The translations under genes and the position numbers were made by a program. From contig JBAXKB010000041.1 in assembly GCA_037137575.1 (NCBI GenBank), positions 1-9,326 on the forward strand: DNA of 9,326 bases. The letters are read 5' to 3'. Source of the DNA: UBA5976 sp037137575. Its GTDB lineage: Bacteria; Actinomycetota; Actinomycetes; S36-B12; UBA5976. Under the pieces are notes generated by a model. The model was not told where the DNA came from, did not search any database, and saw nothing but the letters and a program-made list of their open reading frames with translations. Numbering within the stretch: the first letter of the stretch is position 1; each line of letters opens with the position of its first letter. Of the stretch, positions 1 to 7,081 are shown one piece after another.

Positions 1-604
1 CTCGGGCAACCCAAGAGGCATTGCCATCGCGCACAATGGCATCCGGATCGGCCATTGCGGCCAATAACGCGAATGTGCCAGTAATTAACAATGAGTTTGA
101 GATAGCGCCCGTATGAATGGCTTCCATAACTTCAGCCACTGGAGTCCATTGAACTTTCATGTCGGCCTCTTCGCCAGTTGCAACAGGGCGACCATCTTCA
201 TGAAGTTCGAGTCCAGTGGCTAAGTAACAGCGCACTAGTTCAGACGATCCACCAGACGACGGTGCGAAATCAAACAACACTCGCCAGTCGCTGGCCACAT
301 AACCAGTCTCTTCTTGCAATTCGCGCTTAGCTGCATCGAGTGGATCTTCACCAGAGACATCTAGTAAGCCTGCAGGTGGTTCCCACATCATCTTGCCGAG
401 CGCACGGCGATACTGCTGAACCAAAAGCATCTGACCAAGATCGTTAAGTGCGATTACCCCAACTGCGCCCGGGTGCACAATGAAGTCGCGCGTTAATTCC
501 TGATCGCCAAACTTGAAAGTCTCTTCGCGAACTTCCCAAATGCGACCATTAAAAACAGTGTCGCTTTTAATCAGCGGAAAATCCGCAGGTTCGTCTTTAA
601 TCAC
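1..604 (-). CDS. Nudix hydrolase, ADP-ribose pyrophosphatase family (3' end cut by window)
   Basis: Probably hydrolyses ADP-ribose to AMP and ribose 5-phosphate in the cytoplasm. I translated it from the GTG at 602-604, giving 201 complete codons with no stop before the window edge. The Nudix box spans about residues 79-102: it begins PAGLLDVSGE and ends RELQEETGY, with the metal-binding Glu residues at 95, 98 and 99. The one-residue-longer spacing (Gly, six residues, Glu) and the PAGLLDV sequence match the actinobacterial ADPRase type represented by Rv1700. That family is about 207 residues long, so only a few residues should be missing. The gene starts 6 bases after the pyrG stop, with only a weak purine-rich AAGGGCAG inside the pyrG end. 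In mycobacteria the same gene also follows pyrG. Family assignment is firm; the exact substrate is inferred from family and position. Confidence 0.9.
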   Translation of the reverse strand, partial: MIKDEPADFPLIKSDTVFNGRIWEVREETFKFGDQELTRDFIVHPGAVGVIALNDLGQMLLVQQYRRALGKMMWEPPAGLLDVSGEDPLDAAKRELQEETGYVASDWRVLFDFAPSSGGSSELVRCYLATGLELHEDGRPVATGEEADMKVQWTPVAEVMEAIHTGAISNSLLITGTFALLAAMADPDAIVRDGNASWVAR

Positions 605-610
605 TGCGAA

Positions 611-2239
611 TTACTGCCCTTGCCGAGCAAGAGCGGCTTCGATCAAACCAGAAAACAGTGGGTGCGCTCTGGTTGGACGACTACGTAGTTCAGGATGCGC
701 CTGAGTTGCGATGTAATACGGATGCACATCAACTGGAAGTTCAACAAACTCAACCAAGTGACCATCGGGTGATGTGCCCGAGAACACTAGACCCGCATCG
801 CTTAACTGATCGCGGTAAGCATTGTTAACTTCGTAACGATGGCGGTGACGCTCTTCAATCAACGCTGAGCCGTAAACACGTTCTGCGGTTGAACCCTTTG
901 CCAATGCAGCCGGGTACATACCCAAACGCATTGTGCCACCCATGTCGCGCTCACCCGAAACAACATCGGTTTGATCTGCCATCGTGGAAATAATTGGGTT
1001 CTTGGTATCTGGGTCGAACTCCGCTGAATTAGCATCGGCAATGCCAGCCACATCGCGAGCATACTCAATCACCATGCACTGCAAACCTAGACACAAACCA
1101 AGTGTGGGGATTTTGTTTTCGCGAGCAAACTTCAATGCGCCAAGTTTGCCTTCAATGCCACGAACACCGAAACCACCCGGCACACAAATGGCATCAACAT
1201 CACCTAGCGCAGCGAGAGCGCCAGCTTCGGTTTCGCAATCGTCCGATGCCACCCAGCGAATATTCACGCGGGCATAGTTTGCAAAGCCACCTGCGCGAAG
1301 TGCCTCGGTTACTGAAAGGTAAGCATCTGGCAAATCAATGTATTTACCAACGAGCGCCACAGTGACTTCATGTTTTGGATTATGTACGCGATCAAGCAGG
1401 TTGTCCCATGCTTCCCATTTCACATCGCGAAACGGCATACCCAGGCGGCGGATGACATAAGCATCTAAGCCTTCACTGTGCAGAACGCGCGGGATGTCGT
1501 AAATACTTGGCGCATCTACAGCGGCAACAACGGCTTCAACATCAACGTCACACATCAGCGAAATTTTGCGCTTGATGCTGTCTGGAATTTCGCGGTCGGC
1601 GCGCAAAATGATGGCGTCTGGCTGAATACCGATACTGCGAAGCGCAGCAACTGAATGCTGAGTTGGCTTGGTTTTTAGTTCGCCTGATGGTCCGATGTAT
1701 GGCAGCAGAGAAACATGCAGTGAAAGCACATTGTCGCGGCCTAACTCGTGGCGTACCTGACGCACAGCTTCCAAGAATGGCAACGACTCGATATCGCCAA
1801 CAGTGCCACCGACTTCAGTGATAACGATGTCAACATCTTCAGTGTGCATGGCAAGCATGCGCGACTTAATTTCGTTTGTGATGTGTGGAATTACCTGAAC
1901 TGTGTCGCCAAGATATTCACCGCGACGCTCTTTGGCAATTACGTTGGAATAGATCTGACCAGTCGTTACGTTTGCCGAGCCGTGTAAGTCGCGATCAAGA
2001 AAACGTTCGTAGTGCCCGATGTCTAAGTCGGTCTCGGCGCCATCGTTAGTAACAAACACTTCACCGTGTTGAAACGGATTCATTGTGCCTGGATCCACAT
2101 TTAGATACGGGTCAAGCTTTTGCATTGTGACCCGAAGGCCACGAGCAGTTAGCAGATTTCCAAGTGATGAAGCGGTAAGACCCTTACCGAGTGAAGAGGC
2201 GACGCCTCCCGTGACGAATATATGTTTACGATTACCCAC
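611..2239 (-). CDS. pyrG: CTP synthase (glutamine-hydrolysing)
   Basis: Makes CTP from UTP, ATP and glutamine, the last step of pyrimidine nucleotide synthesis. The protein has 542 residues, close to the 545 of E. coli. The N-terminal synthetase domain begins KHIFVTGGVASSLGKGLTAS, with the P-loop at 11-20 (Lys19) and putative Mg-binding Asp73 (DLDIGHYERF) and Glu142 (TEVGGTVGDIES). The C-terminal class I glutamine amidotransferase domain has the oxyanion segment PGGFG (354-358), nucleophile Cys383 in GLCLGLQ, and His515/Glu517 in QAHPE, so all key residues are present. The start is GTG, chosen because the family N-terminus begins there and no in-frame start is seen just upstream. No clear Shine-Dalgarno precedes it. 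It follows recN after 84 bases, the largest gap in the downstream half, so it may have its own promoter or leader control. Confidence 0.98.
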   Translation of the reverse strand: MGNRKHIFVTGGVASSLGKGLTASSLGNLLTARGLRVTMQKLDPYLNVDPGTMNPFQHGEVFVTNDGAETDLDIGHYERFLDRDLHGSANVTTGQIYSNVIAKERRGEYLGDTVQVIPHITNEIKSRMLAMHTEDVDIVITEVGGTVGDIESLPFLEAVRQVRHELGRDNVLSLHVSLLPYIGPSGELKTKPTQHSVAALRSIGIQPDAIILRADREIPDSIKRKISLMCDVDVEAVVAAVDAPSIYDIPRVLHSEGLDAYVIRRLGMPFRDVKWEAWDNLLDRVHNPKHEVTVALVGKYIDLPDAYLSVTEALRAGGFANYARVNIRWVASDDCETEAGALAALGDVDAICVPGGFGVRGIEGKLGALKFARENKIPTLGLCLGLQCMVIEYARDVAGIADANSAEFDPDTKNPIISTMADQTDVVSGERDMGGTMRLGMYPAALAKGSTAERVYGSALIEERHRHRYEVNNAYRDQLSDAGLVFSGTSPDGHLVEFVELPVDVHPYYIATQAHPELRSRPTRAHPLFSGLIEAALARQGQ

Positions 2240-2323
2240 GGAATACCAGACTAACTGATATCAAATTGGCTCGTGCACAGGCTCGGCAATATCCGCGTGG
2301 CGAAAATTTGGCGCGCTATTTTG
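2240..2323 (-). other. 84-bp recN-pyrG spacer and pyrG leader
   Basis: This gap separates the recN stop from the pyrG GTG. Read on the minus strand it holds a possible weak promoter: TTGCCG, then about 18-19 bases, then a TTTGATAT-like -10. The 9-mer AGCGCGCCA occurs twice as a direct repeat, at 2332-2340 in the recN end and at 2309-2317 just after the stop. Because its GCGCGC core is self-complementary, the two copies could also pair as a 6-bp stem with a 17-base loop. The stem is followed by CAAATTTTC and not a proper U-run, so I do not call a terminator. No Shine-Dalgarno is evident before pyrG. Confidence 0.3.
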
Positions 2324-4009
2324 CTAGAGGCTGGCGCGCTCGTCATTAGCCAAATCCAACAGCTGGTTGGCCAAATCTGCCCCAGCCGCTGAGTCACTTA
2401 GTCCAGCGAGCATTCGGGAAATCTCCGTAACCCGCTCGTCACCAACTACTTCAGTAACCTGCGAGGAACTCACTTTTTCACCTGCGCCTGCTTGCACCAC
2501 ATAGTGTTTGTCGGCAAAGGCAGCCACCTGCGGCAAGTGTGTAACCACGATTACCTGCGAAGTGCGCGCCAACCGGGCCAAGCGGCGGCCAACTTCAACT
2601 GCTGCTGCCCCACCAACGCCCGCATCAACTTCATCAAAAATGAAAGTGTCTATCGGGTCGGCGCTGGCCAAGACAACCTGCACAGCCAACATCAAGCGGC
2701 TGAGCTCGCCGCCGGAGGCCCCTTTACTAATTGGTACCCACGCAGCGTTAGGTCGGCTCACTAGCCCAAGTTCAATATCGTCAGCCCCAAATGGACCTAA
2801 ATCACATGGCCGAATTTGAAACGAAACGGTGGCGCCGCCCATAGCCAAACCCTCAAGTTCAGTGCGAACAGCATGCTCGAATGCCGTGGCGGCTAAGTGA
2901 CGCTGGGTTGAAAGGTCGCCGGCAAGAAGTAACATTTGCGCAGTACAAGTGGCTAGTTCCATTTTCAACTCAGCAACGTGCTCGTCGCCGCCTTGCAATA
3001 ACTCCATACGTGGGCGGTTAACTTCTACCCAAGCAATTAGATCGTCGACTACGCCGAATTCACGGGCCAGTTGTTTCAAATCTGAGCGGCGCTGTTCGAT
3101 GTATGCAAGGCGCTGCGGCGAAGCATCGATTGCGGCCGAGTAATGCATCAACTCGCTGGCTAAGTCTGCAGCCAAAACTTCAAGTTCACGAACACGAGCA
3201 GCAAAGTCGCCAAGTTGTTCGTCAAGGTCGGCGCTTTGCTCGAGTGCTTTACGGGCTGTGTTCAATAATGCGGCTACATATTCACCATCGAAATCGCCAC
3301 CGCCAATAACCTCACTGGCCTGCATTGACGCGACAAATAAAGATTCGCTATTACCTAACCGCAGTGCTTCAGTAGCGAGTGAGACGTCTTCATTAGGTTC
3401 AGGTTGAAGTTCATCAAAGCGCTCGACAACTGCGGTGATGCGATCGAGTTCCACTTGGCGCGATGCGCTGTCGGAACTTAGTGAATTAATGCGATGTTGC
3501 AGGTCTAGGTGTTCGGCCCATAGATCTTGATAGCGAGTAAGTACATCAGAAACTTTGCTTCCACCAAAGCGATCTAGGATGAGGCGCTGTTGAGCTGGTT
3601 TACGAAGTTTGATGTGATCACTTTGCCCGTGCACCGCCAACATTTCGGCGCCCAAGTCAACCAAAGTGGTGTTCGGCATGGCCGCCCCGCCAATAACGCT
3701 GCGAGTGCGACCTTCAACTGGAACTTGGCGGCCCACAATAACTACGCCATCTTCAACACTTGCACCGAGTTCGATAAGCCTGGCCTCAATGTCGCCTGGC
3801 ACAGCGAGTTCAGCCATTACAGCTGCAGCGTCGGTGCCATCGGCAACAAGTGAGGCGTCCGGCTTGGCGCTAAATAACAGGTTGATACTGCGAAAAACCA
3901 TAGTTTTGCCGGCGCCAGTTTCACCAGTTAGCGCGGTGAAGCCGGGTGAGAAATTCAGTTCGGCATCAGAAATAACACCAAGGTTACGAATGCGCAGAGT
4001 CTCTAGCAC
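2324..4009 (-). CDS. recN: DNA repair protein RecN (SMC-like ATPase)
   Basis: RecN is a cohesin-like ATPase that acts early in recombinational repair of double-strand breaks. The 561-residue protein has the full family layout: an N-terminal half-ATPase (MLETLRIRNLGVISDAEL) with Walker A GETGAGKT at 29-36; the conserved HGQSDHIKL near 127-135; a central helical, coiled-coil region at about 150-385; then the ABC signature ASGGELSR at 431-438, Walker B FIFDEVDAGVGG near 456-467, and the H-loop VVTHLPQVA with His491. Length is normal for the family. The start is GTG at 4007-4009, supported by AGGA seven bases upstream (4017-4020), which overlaps the nadK stop. It follows nadK by 9 bases, so co-expression is likely. 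I saw no actinobacterial LexA box close to it, so SOS control is not shown here. Confidence 0.97.
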   Translation of the reverse strand: MLETLRIRNLGVISDAELNFSPGFTALTGETGAGKTMVFRSINLLFSAKPDASLVADGTDAAAVMAELAVPGDIEARLIELGASVEDGVVIVGRQVPVEGRTRSVIGGAAMPNTTLVDLGAEMLAVHGQSDHIKLRKPAQQRLILDRFGGSKVSDVLTRYQDLWAEHLDLQHRINSLSSDSASRQVELDRITAVVERFDELQPEPNEDVSLATEALRLGNSESLFVASMQASEVIGGGDFDGEYVAALLNTARKALEQSADLDEQLGDFAARVRELEVLAADLASELMHYSAAIDASPQRLAYIEQRRSDLKQLAREFGVVDDLIAWVEVNRPRMELLQGGDEHVAELKMELATCTAQMLLLAGDLSTQRHLAATAFEHAVRTELEGLAMGGATVSFQIRPCDLGPFGADDIELGLVSRPNAAWVPISKGASGGELSRLMLAVQVVLASADPIDTFIFDEVDAGVGGAAAVEVGRRLARLARTSQVIVVTHLPQVAAFADKHYVVQAGAGEKVSSSQVTEVVGDERVTEISRMLAGLSDSAAGADLANQLLDLANDERASL

Positions 4010-4016
4010 GCCAGTT

Positions 4017-4020
4017 TCCT
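4017..4020 (-). promoter_or_regulatory. Shine-Dalgarno of recN
   Basis: AGGA read on the minus strand lies seven bases before the recN GTG and overlaps the last bases of nadK including its TAG stop. This supports the GTG start and suggests ribosomes finishing nadK can load onto recN. Confidence 0.65.
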
Positions 4021-4879
4021 ATGCGCCCCAGCCCTGAACAGGCAACTCGAACTTTGCTACCAAACGTTCAGTGAATGGAACCGGGTGTAACCGTGCGAAC
4101 TTGGTTGATTGCGCGTGACGCACAATTGTTACCGTGCTGCCAGCAGAAACTTCAGTGGTGCGACGGCCATCAGCGCTGATGACTGCGGGACCTTTAATAA
4201 CATTCACTTCAATGGTTGACGAGGGGGCAACTACAAGTGGGCGAGCAAATAAGGCATGCGCACTGATTGGCACCACCAACATTGCATCCACATCTGGCCA
4301 CACAACCGGGCCACCGGCGCTGAATGCATACGCGGTGGAACCAGTTGGGGTGGAGCAAAGTAATCCATCAGCAGACCATTGCGAAAGTGGACGTTCGTCA
4401 ACGCTGACCATTACTTGAATCATGCGCTCGCGAGCATCTTTTTCGATAGCAACTTCATTAAGCGCCCATGACGACCAATGTTGCTGCTCTGGACCCTCGA
4501 CCGTGACTTTAAGAGTTAGTCGTTCTTCCACAATCCAGTTGTGTTCAACAATTGCGTTAACAACAGCCTCAATGTTTTCAGGCTCAGCTTCAGCCAAGAA
4601 ACCAACATGACCTAGGTTCACGCCAAGCACGGGAATGTCGGCCGGGCGCGCAATTTCGAACCCGCTAAGAATGGTGCCATCTCCCCCGAATACAACAACG
4701 AGTTCGCAGCCAGTGGCATCATCACTTGGCACCACGCCAGCAACATTTAATAGCGCCGCGTCATCGCGCGCACATAAAACTTCTATTTTGTTTTCAATCA
4801 AACCGGTAGCAGCTGCGCGGGCAACATCGGGCGCTTGATTGGACCCAGAGCGCACAACAAAAAGGACTCGACGACTCAT
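4019..4879 (-). CDS. nadK: NAD kinase
   Basis: Phosphorylates NAD to NADP in the cytoplasm. From the ATG at 4877-4879 the product is 286 residues and begins MSRRVLFVVRSG, the first beta strand of the fold. Diagnostic motifs are GGDGT at about 65-69, NLGHVGFLAE at about 88-97, the NE motif in LNEVAIEK (Asn141), the glycine-rich TPTGSTAYAFSAGGP at about 177-191, and SADGRR with Asp237. A longer frame opens at 4948, but its extra 23 residues (rich in Cys, Arg and Ser) are antiparallel in role to nothing in the family and simply read through the tlyA end. The ATG forms an ATGA overlap with the tlyA stop and has GGAGGG six bases upstream, so it is the better start. Ends 9 bases before recN. Confidence 0.96.
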   Translation of the reverse strand: MSRRVLFVVRSGSNQAPDVARAAATGLIENKIEVLCARDDAALLNVAGVVPSDDATGCELVVVFGGDGTILSGFEIARPADIPVLGVNLGHVGFLAEAEPENIEAVVNAIVEHNWIVEERLTLKVTVEGPEQQHWSSWALNEVAIEKDARERMIQVMVSVDERPLSQWSADGLLCSTPTGSTAYAFSAGGPVVWPDVDAMLVVPISAHALFARPLVVAPSSTIEVNVIKGPAVISADGRRTTEVSAGSTVTIVRHAQSTKFARLHPVPFTERLVAKFELPVQGWGA

Positions 4880-5667
4880 GCTGGTCCCTCCGCTACTGCT
4901 CGCTCGATGTTGGCAAGATCTGCAGCCGGCGCACCTTGGCGCAGCCACAGAAAATACTCGACATTTCCAGAAGGCCCGGGCAACGGACTAGCCACCACAC
5001 CTGCGGTACCTAGACCCAAAGAAAAAGCCTTCTGTGCAATTTTATTGACTGAATCGATGCGTTGCTGAACAGATTCCACAACTCCGCCCGAACCCAGCGC
5101 CTCTTTGCCCACTTCAAACTGCGGTTTTACCATTAAAAGCGCGTCGGCAGTGTCTTTCATAACGCTTTTAATTGCCGGTAGCACGGTTTCAAGTGAAATA
5201 AACGAAAGATCGGCTACCACTAAATCAACCGGGGTTCCGAGTTGCTCGAGCGTTAAATGGCGGACATTGGTGCGATCGTGCACCGTAACTTTGGGATCTT
5301 GTTGCACTTTCCAAGCCAATTGACCATAACCCACATCAACGCAATAGATGTGTTCGATGCCTCTGCGCAGCAGAACATCGCTGAAACCACCGGTTGAAGC
5401 GCCAGCATCTAGTGCCACTTTGCCCGCAACATCTAAGGCAAATGCATCTAATGCGCCGATAAGTTTGTGAGCGCCCCGCGACACATATTCTTCGTCAACA
5501 TCAACTGTGATTTTGAGGCTGGCAGTTTCATCAACTTGCGTGGCGGACTTTGTGGCAACTATGCCATCAACGATTACCTGTCCCGCAGTAATTAGATCTT
5601 GAGCTTGTTCCCTGCTGCGCGCAAGGTGGCGTCTGACTAACTCAACATCGAGTCGACGTCGGGTCAC
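4876..5667 (-). CDS. tlyA: TlyA family rRNA 2'-O-methyltransferase (S4 + FtsJ-like)
   Basis: Family members methylate the ribose 2'-OH of 16S rRNA C1409 and 23S rRNA C1920 (E. coli numbering); in mycobacteria this is needed for capreomycin susceptibility. The 263-residue protein has an N-terminal S4 RNA-binding domain (RRRLDVELVRRHLARSREQA, about 3-55), a short linker, and a Rossmann methyltransferase domain. The SAM motif LDAGASTGGF is at 86-95, DVGYGQLAW at 111-119 and VVADLSFISL at 150-159. The catalytic tetrad is intact by alignment to the mycobacterial enzyme from memory: Lys68, Asp153, Lys181, Glu237. The start is GTG, overlapping the stop of the small upstream gene as GTGA; the downstream nadK overlaps as ATGA. 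The interdomain linker reads EEYV where I recall RAWV in M. tuberculosis. Confidence 0.95.
   Translation of the reverse strand: MTRRRLDVELVRRHLARSREQAQDLITAGQVIVDGIVATKSATQVDETASLKITVDVDEEYVSRGAHKLIGALDAFALDVAGKVALDAGASTGGFSDVLLRRGIEHIYCVDVGYGQLAWKVQQDPKVTVHDRTNVRHLTLEQLGTPVDLVVADLSFISLETVLPAIKSVMKDTADALLMVKPQFEVGKEALGSGGVVESVQQRIDSVNKIAQKAFSLGLGTAGVVASPLPGPSGNVEYFLWLRQGAPAADLANIERAVAEGPA
4886..4891 (-). promoter_or_regulatory. Shine-Dalgarno that fixes the nadK start
   Basis: GGAGGG on the minus strand lies six bases before the ATG at 4879, inside the last codons of tlyA. It supports the short nadK start over the longer frame from 4948 and suits translational coupling at the ATGA junction. 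Confidence 0.8.
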
Positions 5668-6065
5668 GAGCCTGCCAAGTCGGCTAACGTGTCGTGCAGG
5701 CGCCGCTGCACATCTTCAAAAACTTCAACATGTTCGTGCACTGGCAAAGATTCAAGATCGCCAAGGCGACCAAGTGCGTCGTCGACTCGTGGTTCGCCTG
5801 TGGTTGGCAGGGCAAAAAGTGCTAGAGCGGAATCGGTGCTGACTACATCTAGGTAGTCGTTAACTTCTGCGGTTGCTGAATCGAAAGCAGTCGCGGTTTG
5901 CGTGGCATCGCCAACGTGGCTGCTCTGAGCTTCATTATCGAGCTCGCCAGCATCGTCGTCGGTCTGATCCGATTCGTTTACATCAAAATCGGTTGAATCA
6001 GCGAATTGGACCACAACTTCATCTTCGATTGCCTGTGCGAATTCATTTGTGTCTTCTTCGGACAT
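5664..6065 (-). CDS. Small acidic conserved actinobacterial protein upstream of tlyA
   Basis: No function is known to me. The 133-residue protein has two parts. Residues 1 to about 88 are low-complexity and strongly acidic, with no Lys or Arg before residue 93. The last 45 residues, starting TGEPRVDDALGRLGDL and continuing with LPVHEHVEVFEDVQRRLHD, look like the short helical protein found at this position in other actinobacteria (Rv1693, about 58 residues, between the phosphatase and tlyA). I count 35 Asp/Glu, 4 Arg and no Lys overall. No signal peptide or membrane segment is visible. The ATG overlaps the HAD stop by one base (TAATG) and the end overlaps tlyA as GTGA, so its translation is likely tied to both. 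AAAGG lies upstream in the HAD end. Existence as a gene is well supported; its role is not. Confidence 0.85.
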   Translation of the reverse strand: MSEEDTNEFAQAIEDEVVVQFADSTDFDVNESDQTDDDAGELDNEAQSSHVGDATQTATAFDSATAEVNDYLDVVSTDSALALFALPTTGEPRVDDALGRLGDLESLPVHEHVEVFEDVQRRLHDTLADLAGS

Positions 6066-7081
6066 TAGTTTGCAGTGCCTTTCGGTAGCGAGATTCCGCG
6101 ATCAGCTAGCGCTTGTAAAGCAAGCTGTGGCGAAATCACCAACTCCCATACTGCCACTGCTAATACCCGAATTGCGTCAAGGGCGTCACCTTGGCCAGAA
6201 AGCCCATCACCAGCAACGCGCCAGTCATGCAAACTGACTAACCCATGGTCAACAACAACTGCGGTCATGGAATCTTGCAAACCTGCCGCATCCCAGGCCA
6301 AATAGGTTGGCCGAAGTTCTGGAGTCGCTTCGAACAGTTCTAGAAAATCAGTGACCCCTGAAAACACCAGAAGGCTATCTATGTTGATGCGGTTGGCGGC
6401 CAAGATGTCGGTATCGAGTCGATCGCCAATCATTAGTGGGCGCTTGGCGCCAGTGCGTTCGATAGCCACGTGCATAAGTGGTGAATCTGGTTTGCCAGCA
6501 ATTAGCACTGGTTCTTTACCCGTAGCAATCTTGAGAGCTTGAATCATGGTGCCGTTACCTGGTGAGGTACCAAACGAGGTTGGGATAGTCCAGTCAGCGT
6601 TAGTGCCAACCCATACTGCCCCACTGTTGATTACCTTGGCCGCTACCCCGAGCATGCGCCAAGGCATATCTGGCCAGTAACCCTGCACAATTGCGGCATA
6701 TGTTTTGTCTACATCTTGCGAAGGAGTGAGCCCCACTAATGAAATTTCATCAGCTAAATCGCGACTACCCAACACAAACACATCACTGCCGTGCGGAATT
6801 AATCGCGCCAGTTCAGTAGCCGCAGCCTGCGCCGAAGTTACAACATCATGTTCGGTCACTTCCAACCCCAGATGTTGCAGGTGTTCGGCAACAGTTTTGG
6901 GTGAACGCGCAGCATTGTTGGTGACGCAAGTTAAGGCAATGCCAAATTGCTGGTGCATGGCATTAAGTGTGGGCACTACTCCCGGCACGCCATCTTCACC
7001 GATGTATACGACACCATCTAGATCAAGAAGCGCGGCGTCGTAAACCTTGGCCAGAACATCGCTAGATTGCTGCAGCGGCAT
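6065..7081 (-). CDS. HAD-superfamily IIA phosphatase (probable glycerol-3-phosphate/phosphoglycolate phosphatase type)
   Basis: A cytoplasmic phosphatase of the NagD/PGP (C2-cap) class. Counting from the ATG at 7081 the product is 338 residues. Motif I is LLDLDGVVYIG with nucleophile Asp20 and acid/base Asp22; motif II is VTNNAARSP (Thr54); the C2 cap lies between about 80 and 180; motif III Lys197 is in AGKPDSPL; motif IV is MIGDRLDTDI near 217-226. A C-terminal extension of about 85 residues follows, also seen in actinobacterial relatives. The positional counterpart Rv1692 has been reported as a glycerol-3-phosphate phosphatase, so that activity is inferred. A GTG at 7099 would add six residues, but the ATG forms a TAATG junction with the preceding gene and keeps the usual distance to motif I, so I prefer it. 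Neither start has a strong Shine-Dalgarno, which favours coupling. Confidence 0.92.
   Translation of the reverse strand: MPLQQSSDVLAKVYDAALLDLDGVVYIGEDGVPGVVPTLNAMHQQFGIALTCVTNNAARSPKTVAEHLQHLGLEVTEHDVVTSAQAAATELARLIPHGSDVFVLGSRDLADEISLVGLTPSQDVDKTYAAIVQGYWPDMPWRMLGVAAKVINSGAVWVGTNADWTIPTSFGTSPGNGTMIQALKIATGKEPVLIAGKPDSPLMHVAIERTGAKRPLMIGDRLDTDILAANRINIDSLLVFSGVTDFLELFEATPELRPTYLAWDAAGLQDSMTAVVVDHGLVSLHDWRVAGDGLSGQGDALDAIRVLAVAVWELVISPQLALQALADRGISLPKGTAN

Noticed and set aside
513..2000. Plus-strand open frames opposite the Nudix and pyrG genes
   Set aside because: They lie antisense to well-conserved coding sequence and show no recognisable domains or ribosome sites.
2309..2340. Intrinsic terminator after recN
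   Set aside because: The possible stem is only 6 bp with a 17-base loop and no U-run follows.
3666..4037. Plus-strand 123-residue frame opposite recN
   Set aside because: A Ser/Thr/Pro-rich antisense reading of conserved recN codons, with no sign of selection as a gene.
4045..4073. GAAC...GTTC pair upstream of recN as a LexA box
   Set aside because: The half-sites are about 13 bases apart, not the 4 of the actinobacterial SOS box, and lie in the nadK coding sequence.
4880..4948. A 23-residue N-terminal extension of NAD kinase
   Set aside because: It reads through the tlyA 3' end in another frame, has no family resemblance, and the internal ATG has GGAGGG and an ATGA overlap.
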